From the NCBI GenBank assembly GCA_020747015.1, contig JAGTJM010000016.1, positions 662,094 through 726,093 on the forward strand: a DNA stretch of 64,000 bases, given 5' to 3'. Source of the DNA: Pyrenochaeta sp. MPI-SDFR-AT-0127. Its lineage: Eukaryota > Ascomycota > Dothideomycetes > Pleosporales > Cucurbitariaceae. Of this stretch, positions 10,628-23,246 are shown piece by piece; position 1 is the stretch's first letter; each line of letters starts with the position of its first letter. The translations under genes and the position numbers were made by a program. The notes beneath the pieces are model-generated. The model had not been told where the DNA came from, made no database searches, and worked only from the letters and a program-made list of their open reading frames with translations.

Positions 10628-11788
10628 TCATCGGAATTCAACTGCGCCTTGACACCCATGGTCTTCAACATGTTCGAGTTGCAATTTCTGGAACCTACTG
10701 AGCGGTTAGCATGAGTCCCCAACACACAGAAGCAGTACACTTACTTCTCACTCTTTGCATGGAAGTAGATACCCTCGATACTGCCCGAGACTTGGTTGAA
10801 GCATATATAGTAGAAGCCCTCGAAGCTCGCGCCACTAATTGTGCGTACCCGATGGTCTGGCACGAGAAAGTATTCTTTCCAGCGCATAAACAGATGCTCC
10901 TTCTGCATCCAATCCTTTGTGACAAGGTCCGGCCGTGAAGAGTACTTCGAAAGAGGTTTGTACGCTGGGAAGCGGGCCCAGTGTTGGCGGTCGACCTTTT
11001 CATTTGAGCCCCACTCAGGATGCTGTGTGATAAATGTGTGTTTGCTTCCGATGATCTCGCTCTCAAAGTAGGTAGTGAGGCTTGGGTGGTCTTCGGTCAG
11101 TCCTGTTGGGCGTGTCAGTCCACCTTTCACAGTAAGCCATGAGGCCACTCATGTGCACCTTTGATGCGCAAATATCCACACATGAACGACTCGCGCATGT
11201 CGACATGTTTTATTTCGACCTCGACTTCGTACTGCTGGCGATCCGAGGTCTGGCTGCCCTTGAAGCGGCTACCGGGCCGAAGGAGAGAGGAGGATGTGTT
11301 GGGGAGAAACTGCAACGACGTTAGCGAATGAGTGCACGCGGTACATGTCGTGGTCTGGACTCGGGAAGACAGACGCGGTGGACAGGAAATGGCGATGACA
11401 GGTGATTGGCGAATAGCGAGATGGGCAGCGGCGCACTGGGAGAAAGCGGCGAAGCCTGGGATGTGCGCTGCTCCTCGGCCCCATCGTCTGTCGCAGTCAT
11501 GGGCGTAGGAATGTCTCTGCTCGGGGCTTCGATGTCTGCGCTCGACGACTTTGCGTGTGCTTCTGCAGGCGTCTGGGCGTGCACAGGAGACTCTTGCGGC
11601 GGCGGTGTGGGCTGTTGCATGGGGGCATGGGGCGCAGACTCGACATTGGCAGCGGTTGGTGTTCTGCTCTGCGCGCCATTCACTAGGTGTGCAGTCATAT
11701 TGCGCGCCTCTTCTGGTGGGCAAGTCGTGCGGCCGGCGATGCTCTCGTGCTCCACTGGCGAGACCATGGCATCATCGGGCGTCGGCAT
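10628..11788 (-). CDS. GID4: GID/CTLH E3 ligase substrate receptor Gid4 (Vid24)
   Basis: Four exons (11788-11375, 11309-11159, 11102-10745, 10697-10628) encode 330 residues. Gid4 is the receptor of the GID ubiquitin ligase that recognises Pro/N-degrons of gluconeogenic enzymes when glucose returns. The first ~138 residues are a low-complexity Pro/Ser/Ala segment. The conserved beta-barrel begins at SLLRPGSRF and includes VEIKHVDM, CGYLRIKGLTEDHPSL, the family phrase FMRWKEYFLVPDH, ISGASFEGFYYICF, and the C-terminal block RFQKLQLEHVEDHG ending in EFR at the stop. All introns have GT-AG ends. The first donor (near 11374) is the least certain, because several in-frame GT sites exist in the low-complexity part; the other junctions are fixed by conserved residues. 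Confidence 0.92.
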
Positions 11789-12372
11789 GGTCCGTGGAGC
11801 GAGGGAGGGGGGATCACTGGCGAAGAGGGAATTGTTTACACATGGGATGAAACGAAGATGGGAAGGCGATTATACAACAAGATGCGCAGGGGTCAAACGG
11901 CGTGTGTGGTGGGCATGATGACTTGGGATGGGTTCCGCCCTGTCTGGACGGCGAGTGGGTCTGAGGGCCGGCCTGCAGTTCGCGGGGAAAGGAAGCACGC
12001 TAGCCTCACGTGGCATGACAAGACCAGGTCCCGAATATTTTTGTCTTGTGTGAAGCAAACTCAAGATTAAGAGGAGTGCCCTGCCCTTTGATTTCTCTAC
12101 ATGCCGCGACGCCTTCTGTACTACGCGTATTGTCAATTCACAACGAATGCTGGATCCCCTGAGGTGAACTGCCTTGACTTTTTTGATCCGCCGCTCCGTG
12201 AATGCATTGACGGATCCTGCAATAAAGTGACATTCGGAAGCAAGACCTTGACACAGACTCCTGGCGCCATAATCCGCCGCTTGGTCTAATTCGTGATGCG
12301 GTTGTGATCCAGTCGTGTTGAAATGTCGCTAACAAAAGCAATTGTGCCAATAACCCCTTGGTGGCGAACACC
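11789..12372. other. Intergenic, upstream of GID4
   Basis: 584 bp lie between the MAGO stop and the GID4 start. It presumably contains the GID4 promoter and leader. No further gene or RNA was recognised. Confidence 0.45.
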
Positions 12373-13132
12373 TTAGATGGGCTTGATCTGGAAAGGTTTG
12401 AGTAGAGACACACGGAAATGTACTGCATCGAGACTGACCTTGAAATGTAGGGAGATCAATGAAAAGACCAGAGCCTTCAGGTCCTGAACGAGGTAGTAGA
12501 AGACACGGAGGCCTTCTGGGTCTGACGAATCCTGCACATCCTGGAGCGAGCCGATTTTGGCAGTCTATTTGGTTAGTATACTCACACTTAGGTGTGACAT
12601 GAAGACGTACCTCGAAAGAAATGTGCTCGCTGCCCAGTCGAATCTCCAGCTCTTGACGGCCGTCCTTGTTTTTCTGAGGCCACTTTGTGTCATCCTCCCT
12701 ACGCATTGATTTAGCTGACTGGCGATTGAGTAGCCTCAATCTGGAACCTACTTCAAAATTTCGCTCTCCTTTACGATACGCTTGATTTCAGCGACTAACG
12801 CATCACTGACGCACACTGTAAGGGTCAGCTATGCCATCCGGTAGGAAACGGCAGCCCTTACTTTCTTTTCGAATCAGAGAGTCATTGCGATAGTTGGAGT
12901 TGTTTGCGTAACGCGCAGAAGCGCTGCGACCATCTCCAAGCACCCGGAAGTCAAACTCTATCTCCAGGTCAGCCTGCAAGCCAGTGCATTGAACCCAAAG
13001 CATCTCACCCAAGAATTCATGGCCGAATCGACCTTGATGTCCGGAGCTTTGAAAATGTTAGTATAAACCACGTGCTTCAAGGCGGACGGCGCCATACTAG
13101 TATCTCAAGTAGAATGGCTCGTTTGTGCTCAT
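12373..13132 (-). CDS. MAGO: Exon junction complex core protein Mago nashi
   Basis: Seven short exons (13132-13098, 13046-13009, 12957-12862, 12815-12752, 12698-12611, 12564-12439, 12387-12373) encode 153 residues. With Y14, Mago locks eIF4A-III onto spliced mRNA in the exon junction complex. Family phrases appear in order: EPFYLRYYSGHQGRFGHEFL, RYANNSNYRNDSLIRKE, AEIKRIVKESEI, KEDD, GRQELEI, GSEHISFE, KIGSL, DPEGLRVFYYLVQDLKALVF, SLHFKIKPI. Every junction was set by matching these residues and has GT-AG ends. The last coding exon is only 15 nt (IKPI plus stop). No single open frame covers the gene, so it is easily missed. It is divergent from SEC26. Confidence 0.95.
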
Positions 13133-13607
13133 CGTCGAGTGTGCTAGCTGGAAAGTTCCAACCTGTTCGTAGACTTGTGCAAATACCAATGTTGTGAGTG
13201 TGTAGCCTTGCGTGTCGACCGTAGTGATTTGTCTGGTGAGTTCTTACGACGGTCGGAGGCAGACCCCTGTTTAGCGAGCGCCGCTCTTGGCATATGTGGA
13301 TCATTTCACGAAGCAGACACCTGGACCGTTAAACATCGTCCTAGGGAAGCGTCCGCACCTCCGACTCGAACAAGCCACTTCTCTGTGCAGGGCAATCGTC
13401 TCCTCTCACCTGCTTTGTCCCTCGCTGCAGCTTCATAAAGGTGCACAACAACGCCAGACGCCGAGCACTCGATTCAATCCACGTAGCATCCCACCTGTGC
13501 TAGAGAGCAAGGGAATTGAGGGCTGACGGCCGCCACGGGTGCTACGGCCATTGCTGCTTGAAATAGTATAGTTCAAGAGCACTCTGTCCATCGGCCAGAT
13601 TGGCAAT
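13133..13607. promoter_or_regulatory. Divergent promoter of MAGO and SEC26
   Basis: 475 bp separate the start codons of two housekeeping genes on opposite strands, so both promoters must lie here. No TATA box or known factor site stands out. Confidence 0.5.
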
Positions 13608-16600
13608 ATGGCTACCTTTCTAGAGAACTCGTACAGTCTGGTACGGACCACCTGGCAGCAGCGACCCATCACACAGCTGACCAAAGGCACCAGGTACACC
13701 AGGACAATGCGGCCGACGTTCCATCTCAGAATGAGCTCAAGCAGTCACTAGAGAAGGGCAGCGATGAACAAAAGATCGAGACCATGGTGCGCCTCTGCAA
13801 TTGCGACTGCCCCGCCTTGCTGGAGTCGGCCGTCTGACATGCTCGCAGAAGAAGATTCTCTCCATAATGCTCAACGGCGATCCCCAAGCTGGTCTCCTCA
13901 TGCACATTATACGATTTGTTATGCCCAGCAAGTCGAAACCACTTAAGAAGCTCATGTACTTCTTCTTCGAGGTCTGCCCCAAGCACGACGCACAAGGGAA
14001 GCTGCGGCAGGAATGGATATTGGTCTGGTGCGTCGACTCACTGGAGATGCCCCACATGCCCATGGCTGACAGTGGTATAGTAATGCGATTCGTTTCGACT
14101 TGCAGGCCCCCAACGAATACGTGAGGGGAAATACACTGCGCTTTGTGTAAGATACCCATTCCAGGCTTTCTGGACACCATTAACCCATAGTACAGGACCA
14201 AGCTGCGCGACGCGGAACTCGTGGAGCCACTGCTGCGTAAGTTCTCCTGCCTAGTTCTTCTTGCCATCGTTGTGCTTGCTGACAAGTACTGAAGAACCGG
14301 TGCGCCAATGCCTCACACACCGACACGCGTACGTTCGGAAAAACGCTACTTTCGCCATCGCCTCCATATTCACCCACCTGCCCGAGCTGATGCCAGATGC
14401 ACCTGATCTTCTGACAACTTTCCTGGATGATGAGAATGACCCTACCTGCAAGCGCAACGCCTTTGCTGCCCTGGTCTCTGTCAGCCACGAGAAGGCCTTG
14501 GAATATCTAAGTACCGTCTTCGATGCGATGCTCAACCATGAAGAACTATTGCTCCTCGCTGAACTCGAATTCATCCGCAAGGATGCTATCATCAATCCAG
14601 CGAACAAGGCACGATATTTGAGACTGATTTTTGACCTACTCGAATCACAGGTCTCGACCGTTATATACGAAGCCGCACACGCCCTCACCACCCTTACGAG
14701 TAATCCAGTCGCTGTCAAGGCTGCTGCAGGAAAGTTTGTCGAGTTGGCAATTAAGGAGCCCGACAACAATGTTAAACTGATCGTCTTGGAGCGAGTGGAT
14801 CAATTACGGCAGAAGAATGAAGGTGTACTGGATGACTTGACAATGGAGGTCTTGCGCGTCTTGTCAAGCACTGACCTTGACGTACGCAAAAAGTCGCTCA
14901 ATATTGCGATGGAGATGATCTCCAGTAGAAACGTTGAAGAGGTTGTTCTCCTCCTAAAGAAGGAACTCATGAAGACTGTCGATGAACAGTATGAGAAGAA
15001 TTCCGAGTACAGGTCGCTTCTCATCTCGTCGATACACTCGGCTGCGATCAAGTTCCCAGAGGTCGCTGCCAGCGTTGTTGGGTCACTCATGGACTTTATC
15101 TCCGATGTCAGCAGCAACGCCTCTGCAGTTGATGTCATCTCCTTCGTCAAGGAGGTGGTCGAGAGATTCCCAGATCTCCGAGCTTCCATCATCGAACGCC
15201 TGGTGTCGACACTCGGAGAAGTCCGCGCTGGAAAGGTCTACCGCGGTGTACTATGGATAATTGGCGAGTTCTCTCTGGAAGCAAAAGATATTCGAGATGC
15301 ATGGAAGGGCATCCGTTCATCGCTTGGCGAGATTCCTATCCTGGCTTCCGAGCAAAGATTATTGGACGAAGCTTCTGAAGGCAAAGAGAATACCGACCAG
15401 GTCAACGGCCATGCGAAGCCCGCGGCTCCATCCGGTTCGCGGAAGGTTCTGGCCGATGGTACTTATGCAACGGAGAGTGCACTTACATCATCGGCTGCCG
15501 CTAAGGCGAAGCTCGAAGCAGTCAAGAATTCACAAAAGCCACCGCTACGACAACTGGTGCTCGACGGCGACTACTATCTTGCCACTGTTCTCTCTAGCAC
15601 ACTGACGAAGCTTGTTATGCGCCACTCAGAGATATCGAAGGATGCTGCGCGCACGAATGCCTTACGCGCCGAGGCAATGCTTATCATGATATCGATAATT
15701 CGCGTTGGCCAATCTCAGTTCGTCAAGACCTTTATTGATGAAGATTCGGTCGACCGTATCATGTCCTGTGTACGGTCCCTTTCAGAGTTTGCACAACGGA
15801 AGGAACTCGAGACAGTGTTTCTCGAGGATACACGGAAGTCGTTCAAGGCTATGGTGCAAACGGAAGAGAAAAAGCGTGCAGCAAAGGAAGCGTCAGAAAG
15901 GGCAAAGTCAGCGGTCAATGTTGATGATGCTTTCAGCATACGCCAGCTCAAGAAGAAAGACGCGGACGGGAGCGACGAGATCGAGCAAGACTTGGAGAGG
16001 GCGACGGGCGGCGACAGTGCAACCGAGGATCTCAGTTCGAAATTGAGTCGCGTTGTGCAGCTCACCGGATTTTCGGACTCGGTGTATGCCGAAGCCTATG
16101 TCAAGGTATGTATCTGTCTATCGGGTTGGGCTGCCATGCTAATAATGCCAGGTTCACCAATTCGACATCGTGCTTGATGTGTTACTCGTCAACCAAACCA
16201 CCGAGACGCTCCAGAACTTGACTATCGAGTTCGCAACCCTTGGTGACCTCAAGGTTGTCGAGCGACCTTCAACGCAAAATGTTGGTCCTCACGACTTTAT
16301 CAATATTCAAGCTACGATCAAGGGTAGGTCGTTGCATGGCTGTATACTTGGCTAAATTTCACTGACTCGTCCAGTTTCCTCGACTGATACAGGTGTTATT
16401 TTTGGCAACATTATATACGAGGGGTATGAGGCTTCTGCACACAAAACATGGAGGGTCTGCTAACGGCTCCACAGTGAGAAGGGTGTTGACTCGAATGTTG
16501 TCATCCTCAACGATGTGCATGTTGATATCATGGACTACATCAAGCCTGCACAATGCACAGAGACACAGTTCCGAACAATGTGGACAGAGTTCGAATGGGA

Positions 16601-16953
16601 AAACAAGGTCAACATTAACTCCAAGGCCAAGACACTGCGCGAATTCTTGAAGCAGCTCATGGCATGCACAAATATGAGTTGTCTTACACCTGAGGCGTCA
16701 ATGAAGGGCGATTGTCAGTTCTTGTCAGCGAACTTATATGCAAGAAGCGTGTTTGGTATGACGCGAAACCCTGCATCCAGTCATGAAGCTCGCTAACACT
16801 TGTGTAGGAGAAGATGCGCTCGCTAATTTGAGTATAGAAAAGGAAGGCGATAATGGGCCCATCACAGGCTTTGTTCGTATACGAAGCCGATCACAAGGAT
16901 TGGCATTGAGCCTGGGGTCGCTCAAGGGCTTGAACAAGGTTGGCGTGGCGTGA
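13608..16953 (+). CDS. SEC26: Coatomer subunit beta (COPI)
   Basis: Ten exons (13608-13640, 13694-13786, 13849-14027, 14081-14146, 14196-14236, 14295-16105, 16152-16323, 16375-16423, 16475-16755, 16808-16953) encode 956 residues, the normal length for beta-COP. It is a core subunit of the COPI coat for Golgi-to-ER traffic. The N-terminal adaptin/HEAT solenoid holds LLMHIIRFVMPSKSKPLKKL, PNEYVRGNTLRF and HRHAYVRKNATFA. A charged linker follows around 500-640. The C-terminal beta-coatomer appendage has DGDYYLA before the linker, then IIYEGEKGV, VILNDVHVDIMDYI and FEWENKV. All junctions preserve frame, and five short exons crowd the 5' end. Confidence 0.96.
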
Positions 16954-17477
16954 GGGGTTCATTGATGAAGGACGGGGGACAGTAGTACGGCAACGGCAAA
17001 TCGCCATCCTGGAGCAGGGCACGTGAGAAAATGGTTGTAGGGCTCAATTGTCAATCCAAGGCGGTTTGAGCATTTGAATGGATTGTGGGGCGTGGAGCGA
17101 GAGATGAAAAGCCGTAGAGGAGCATGGCAGCTGGTATTGTAGCATTGGAGCATTCCCAAAGAAATGGACCTTGACTAGCAGTCAATATTGCAATCATGTC
17201 ATGCCTTTGTTGTTCTAGCGCAGAGCTGTGGTGATTGCACCTGATGATGGATGTCCTTCCTGAACCGCGGAAGCCTCGGCTCACGAGCAAGGGTCCCAGC
17301 GGACTTATTACCCTTTTGTCTAGCATCAGACCAATGCATTCGCGCAGGTTCCAGGTACGCGCATGTGCCCTTGATAGCGACAGCTTACTACGCCTCGTCT
17401 GACCTCGTCGCTCCCTCTGGCCCTTTGCTTGTGCTCGACACTATGCTATCAAAGCTGCACAACTTGCTGCTGTGACC
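16954..17477. other. Intergenic, upstream of sphingoid kinase gene
   Basis: 524 bp lie between SEC26 and the next plus-strand gene. They should contain the SEC26 3' end and the promoter of the kinase gene. No other feature was recognised. Confidence 0.45.
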
Positions 17478-19135
17478 ATGGCCTCCACTGCCGGCGACGA
17501 CGATCCTTTCAGAGACCCATCACTCGCTATCACTGCTCTTCCGCAGCGCCCTCCGCACTCGTCTGATAATACGTGGGAACAGTCAAATGCTGCCGACACG
17601 CTCGCTGTGGGCAGAAATGCCTCGCTGACGCTGGGGACAGATTCTCTCACCGTCTTGGGTACGTAGACAGGACTGTCCACAGGAGAATTGAGCGCAAGCT
17701 TACAAGTGACAGACGAAGCATTGCTCGACAGCAAGGGCACGAATTGCTGTGGTCTCTCTCTTGGCATCAGTAGGCCCAACCTTCTGCTTTGCGCGCCCCT
17801 CAACCGCTCACTGTCATAGAAAACAAAATCACTCGATCAATACCCTTCTACAATATCCTCTGGGCAGAGCACTCGACCGACGGCGAAGTCACCATTCAGT
17901 ATGCGCATAACGTCTCGAAGAAAGCTGTCCGGCCTGCTATCATCAGTTACACGCTCGACAAACCGGATAGCCAATTAGCAGAGACGTGGATAGGGAAGCT
18001 ATTGGACCGCGCATACGGCGCGTCACAACGGCAGAAGCGCGTAAAAGTGCTCATCAATCCATTTGGAGGTCAGGGTGCTGCCCTCAAGAGCTACCACAAG
18101 TCCATCGCGCCTATATTTGCGGCTGCGAGATGTGAACTGAATGTGGAGAAGACGCAGCACCAGGGCCACGGTGTAGAGATTGCGCAGAGTCTTGATATTG
18201 AGGCTTACGATGTCGTGGCCTGCTGCTCGGGAGATGGCATACCACATGAAGTATGGAATGGCCTGGGAAAGAGACCAGATGCTGCAAGAGCTCTGGCCAA
18301 AATTGCTGTTGCACAGCTCCCTTGTGGCTCGGGCAACGCAATGAGTTTAAATTTCAATGGCACGGATAACCCCAGTCTGGCGGCTCTTGCAGTTGTCAAA
18401 GGCTTACGCACACCTTTGGACCTAGCCTCGATAACGCAAGGCGACCGCCGTACACTGTCCTTCCTCTCGCAATCAGTGGGCATAGTGGCCGAAACTGATC
18501 TTGCGACCGAACATCTACGATGGATGGGAAGCGCTCGCTTCACTTGGGGCTTCCTGGTGCGTCTTATCAGCAAGACCGTATATCCTGCCGATATTGCCAT
18601 CAAAGTCGAATATGATAACAAGGCCGCCGTACGAGAAGCGTACCGCGCCGAGCCCTCAAAGCCACCAAGGAACAGCGATGATCGTGCCATCCCCGCCCCT
18701 GACCTTGGACTACCCAACCTCCAGTACGGCACAATCAACGACCCCCTTCCCTCCGGATGGCAATTGATCCCCCACGACAAACTCGGTAACTTCTATGCTG
18801 GAAATATCGCTTACATGTCTCCCGACGCAAACTTTTTCCCTGCATCCCTCCCTTCAGACGGCTGTCTCGATCTCGTTCGCATCCGAGGCGACATAGCTCG
18901 CCATACCGCGGTCAAAACCCTGCTGTCCGTTGAGAACCATACATTCTTCGATCTGGACCATGTAGACTATCAGAAGGTCAGCGCGTATCGCATAATTCCG
19001 AGAGAGCAGAAAGATGGATATATTAGTATTGATGGAGAGAGGGTGCCATTCGAGGGGTTTCAGGCTGAGGTGCATAGGGGGCTGGGGACAGTGTTGAGTA
19101 AGAATGGGAGGCTGTGTGAAGCCAAGGGTGTGTAA
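17478..19135 (+). CDS. Sphingoid long-chain base kinase
   Basis: Three exons (17478-17658, 17713-17769, 17820-19135) encode 517 residues of the diacylglycerol/sphingosine kinase fold, similar to yeast Lcb4/Lcb5. The enzyme phosphorylates long-chain sphingoid bases with ATP at membranes. The conserved N-terminal run up to IPFYNILWAEH is restored only by splicing two introns of 54 and 50 nt. The catalytic domain opens with INPFGGQG (N159) and has the nucleotide motif SGDG (216-219) in place of the GGDG of DAG kinases, followed by EVWNGL, then LPCGSGNAM. The C-terminal IDGERVPFEGFQAEV is also typical. Which yeast paralogue it matches cannot be decided. Confidence 0.92.
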
Positions 19136-20445
19136 ACGGATCATGGTAAGTCTAGAAGACTGAACAGTATGGATGCAGAGTGGTAATAAGGCAGCATATG
19201 TCCTAGATGCGCAGTTCCGACAGGAAGGTTGACTTTGTCATTAAATGGCGTTCTTGCAAGTTGGTATACCATCTCCCTTATTCCTCATAGAATTTTCAAT
19301 GCGCAGAATTCATCTTAGCCCATTCAACTTGCTTCTTACATGTTTGGCTTTCGTCTCGAACGTTTGGCTATCTCTCTTGCAAAACACTATCAAATGTCGC
19401 CTCATATATTTGAATGAGAGCTCCTCCAGCAGTGGAACCTACGCCTTCTGTCATGTTTTAGGTTGCACCACGGTGATGCGAGACACTGACATCAATAACC
19501 TAGTAAGTTACTCGTCATATAATAATTGTTTTCTCTCGTCCAGAGATTGCTCAGGATCATTATTGGAACTTTCGAGGCTTTTGTCTTGTCAATCCTTGAA
19601 TCCCTGGATGCTGTAAAGGCAGAGAAATTTTACAATGCCTCCCTACATAAAACCTCAACATTAAAATCAGCAATTAGCTTCCTTGCATGATCCTGCAGCT
19701 AAACTAACAGCCTGGATGCAGATTTTTGGTCACGTTCGACTGTCATTTCGCAACCAAACACGACTTCATTCTACTCACAGTGACTAATGTGTCTCTGTAC
19801 ATCAGACGAGATTTCATCGAAGTCACACTGAGTTCTTTAACAAGTACCTCTGTTCTTTAACTCGAGGTTTCGAAAGCTAGGTAATGGATTCTGTTGTTTC
19901 TCAGAAACGGAAATATCTCCCCCGAGATAATTCGACTGCCACACCGAACTATCTATTCAAATACCTTACTTTGACCACAAATCGCCAACCATAGGGACGC
20001 CTTGGAGTTGTGTGCTTATTTGGCGAACGAAGGCGGAACTGTCCATGCTCTTGATAAGGAAACATGAATTTGGCACAGATAGTCAAGGGTTGAATCTGTT
20101 CAGTTTTGAAGAATTGCGAAGTAACGAGGGTATGCAAGTTGCAAAGAAGATTTTGAGAAATGGTGAACAGAAAGGACTGAGAATGCCAAAACGAGAGTAG
20201 AGTATGTCAAGATATCTACAAAGATTAGAAACTACATAAAGAGGAATTTTGAATTCTCATAGATAGCCACTATTGCCTTTAAGCTTAAATATTAGGGTTT
20301 CCTAGCATGTGCTACCTACCCATTATCAGTATAGCATTCTAATCTTGTTCTCGTAACCAAGCGAGTGTCTTAGGATTCGCCTCATGTGCATGTTTCGAGG
20401 CTGAACACGGGCGAATCTCAGCGTACCGATATCAAATCCGTATTC
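19136..20445. other. Intergenic, convergent
   Basis: 1310 AT-rich bases lie between the kinase gene (+) and the sugar dehydrogenase-like gene (-). Short frames such as 20012-20200 exist but show no family resemblance. Nothing else was seen. Confidence 0.4.
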
Positions 20446-21938
20446 TTACAAGAAGAATACTACACTAGTCGCTAGAGCCGTAACAATAATGCCAATAATA
20501 CCGAATTGAGTTTCTTTTGTGGCGCTACTAGCCTTTGGTCTCGTTGCATCAAGTGCATCGCCACCGCTCTTCGTGATCACATAGATTTCCCCCGTAGCAT
20601 CACTGGTTACATACAAACGACCATTGCGATCCCAAGCCAGGCCAGCAGGACGGAAGCAATTGTTCGGGCACGAGGTGGTATTGCTGTTGGAGAAAATCGG
20701 CGTTAAAGCGCTAGTACTGGATGACGGCTCCGTGGGTTGCCCATCGGAGCCAAATTTGACAACAGAAACGGAATATCCAACAGGATCTTCGCGGTTCCTG
20801 CCATGGCGTGTTAGAGAAAGCTTCAATTAGGACGATAAACAGAGTTATGGACCTACCAGCTCCCTCTCAAGCTGAAATAAAGGTTTTCACCTTTGGTATC
20901 GAACTTCAAGTCAATTGGAGAAGTATGTGGCTGAAACACGAGCCTAGGCTTTTGCCTTGAGTCATTGCAGAAAGCATCTTGACGTGTAGCATTCTCCTCT
21001 GCTATGGCAAACTGATCGCCAACCTGGAGCCGTCCGGCTGATGGGAGCTCACTGATGTCCCATGCGCCGTAACAAAGAGGGTATCCGTAGTTGGCATCGA
21101 GGAGTGGATTATTTGCATCGTCCAGCTTGCCATGATAGTTTAGTTCTTCTGCGGGATTATTCTCGTGGATCTCGAATCCGTCACGCTCAATGTTGTCTGC
21201 ATTGCTCTCTGCGCTCCATATGCCTCCATCCTTTGGGTTCTCAGCTAGGCCAACGGCGTTGCGGAGACCCCAGCCCAAGGTGGTACCGGCAGAGTAAGCG
21301 ACATCGTTCTTCGACGGGTCAAAGATTCGAATCTGGGACTGTCCACTATTAACATCGACGGCACTGAGATCAATGTTCTCATCGCTGCCACGGGAAACGA
21401 GTAGCTTGTTTTTGGACTTTCGAGACAGCAGAAGGGTACGAGTGACTTGACCGTCCGTCGTCATGCCAGTGACAATTACTTGACCATTTCCATTCACGGA
21501 TAGCTTATCGGAGTCAAAATTGTATTTGAGAACGGAATCGCGGCTAGAAGCATAAAGTGTCTTGCCGTCTTCAGACAACTCGATGCCGTGATTGAGCTGT
21601 ACTTAGAGTCAGTACCATATAATGCACATGCGAGGTATGGGATTAGGGTGCTTTACAGTTCCGTCACCAACAAGGACTTTCTTGTCCTTCAATGTAACGC
21701 ATGAACCAGCCCCCTCGACCTTGAACGCAGTGATACCAACCTCTCTCTCAACGACCAACAAGTTGTTATTATTATCGAAGATAATCCCCCGCGGTTTGTT
21801 CAAGTTCTGGGCGACCAGCCTGGCTTCATACCCACTTGCTACAGAAGGAGTTGGGTACGAGGCTGTGAGAGAGGGGCACCTCTGAGCTAGGGCATGTGCC
21901 TGGAGGATTGCCGTGATTACGAGGATTTTGTTCAACAT
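20446..21938 (-). CDS. Secreted glucose/sorbosone dehydrogenase-like beta-propeller protein
   Basis: Three exons (21938-21657, 21596-20857, 20797-20446) encode 457 residues. A signal peptide (about 1-18, ending HALA) is followed by a six-bladed propeller like the PQQ-dependent sugar dehydrogenases often annotated as L-sorbosone dehydrogenase, related to carbohydrate-active family AA12. Typical phrases are NLNKPRGIIFD, LNHGIEL at the first junction, GWGLRNAVGLA, PLCYGAWD, the HTSPIDLKFD block, RGSWNREDPVGY across the second junction, and RPAGLAWDRNGRLYVTSD. The C-terminus ends in a hydrophobic run (IIGIIVTALATSVVFFL), suggesting GPI anchoring at the cell surface. Substrate and actual PQQ binding are not shown by sequence. 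Confidence 0.88.
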
Positions 21939-23246
21939 AGTTATTGTGCCTGCTATGATGTAATCGAAAGTTGGTCTTCGGTTTTGGGCTCCCAGTAAGA
22001 CGTTGATTGAGCTCTGACTCGCTCTGGAGAAGGCAACGGAGGGAGAATAGGCAGGCTAGGTGCATTTCATCTCTCTATATTTATCCCAACGGAATGGTTA
22101 CCGTCTCTAGGAGCGGCTGGATCATTATCCTCCATGTTTAGCCGTGTTATTCATGTCCACAATTGCTGTTCTGCATCGCTGGATACATGTCGCTTATGCT
22201 CCCCACGCTCTAGTTCATGTGCTTACTAGTCAAATTTGGTTCAGCAAGCAGAATGACAATTCCTTTTGCTACCGTTCCGGATGGTGAATGGCTCGGGATA
22301 ACAAACAGTGAGCGTGTTTGCAGCTTGCCGAGCATTTTGAAGCATGGGGGGTACGCCAGAACAGCTTGAGAACCAGTTGAAACTGACCGGACGGGGCAAA
22401 AAGTGAGCAATAAGCATATTCGTTTTATTTACCCGCCATTATGGATGCGCTTCACTCGGCAGTTGAGATAGATGCCGTAAACGATCAGCATCGATGGCTG
22501 GAACTCGCATCGAGAAACGTACTGGTGACTTGCAATTCGTTCAGTTGTCAACTCGTGAAGCCACTTCCGAGTCTTTCCCTAGACTATGTCTAGTTCTTGT
22601 CATATTTCCAGAATGGACACGGATCACTAGCTTCCACCGCCGATCACTGCAGCACTCTGCTCAATGATGCGAGTCGTTTGAGTTCAGCACACCCATCTGC
22701 AACAATGACTATTTCGTGATAAGGATGAACAGGCGAAGTATAGCGCGGGGTAGCCATAGTCCGAGGAGGTAGTCGAAGCTTGGCTCGCCTCGTCCCGTCC
22801 GGTTAAAGTACAGACAACCGGATAAAAGCGGGGTCAGATCTGCCAAGCTGTGAATGTTCCATGTACGGTCAACCGACTGTGTGGAACGATATGTCAGGCG
22901 TGGGTTAAAGTTACGTAGCGCTTTGACATTCGTGTACTTCAAGGCTGACGTTGGGAAGGTTGCGTCGACAACTTGTGCGGAGATGCACGTGCTAATCCTG
23001 CTGCAAGTTTGGGAATTGTTCTATAAGGGTTCCAGGGTTAGCACCATTAAGTCGGTAGCATGATGGGCATGACGTTGGACCAGCAATGGATATCATCGCG
23101 TTTGAATGAGAGAGAAAGCAACGATATATGCTTGGCCCTTCTAATCAGGTAATCTAAATTGTCAGCCAGATGTAATCGAGCTGTGCAGACAGGCACACAT
23201 CTCAAACATAATAAACTTTACAGATTCTCGATACGCCACAAATTTA
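21939..23246. other. Intergenic, upstream of sugar dehydrogenase-like gene
   Basis: 1308 bp lie between two minus-strand genes. They should hold the promoter of the 20446-21938 gene and the 3' end of the TDT carrier. No gene, RNA or repeat was recognised. Confidence 0.4.
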
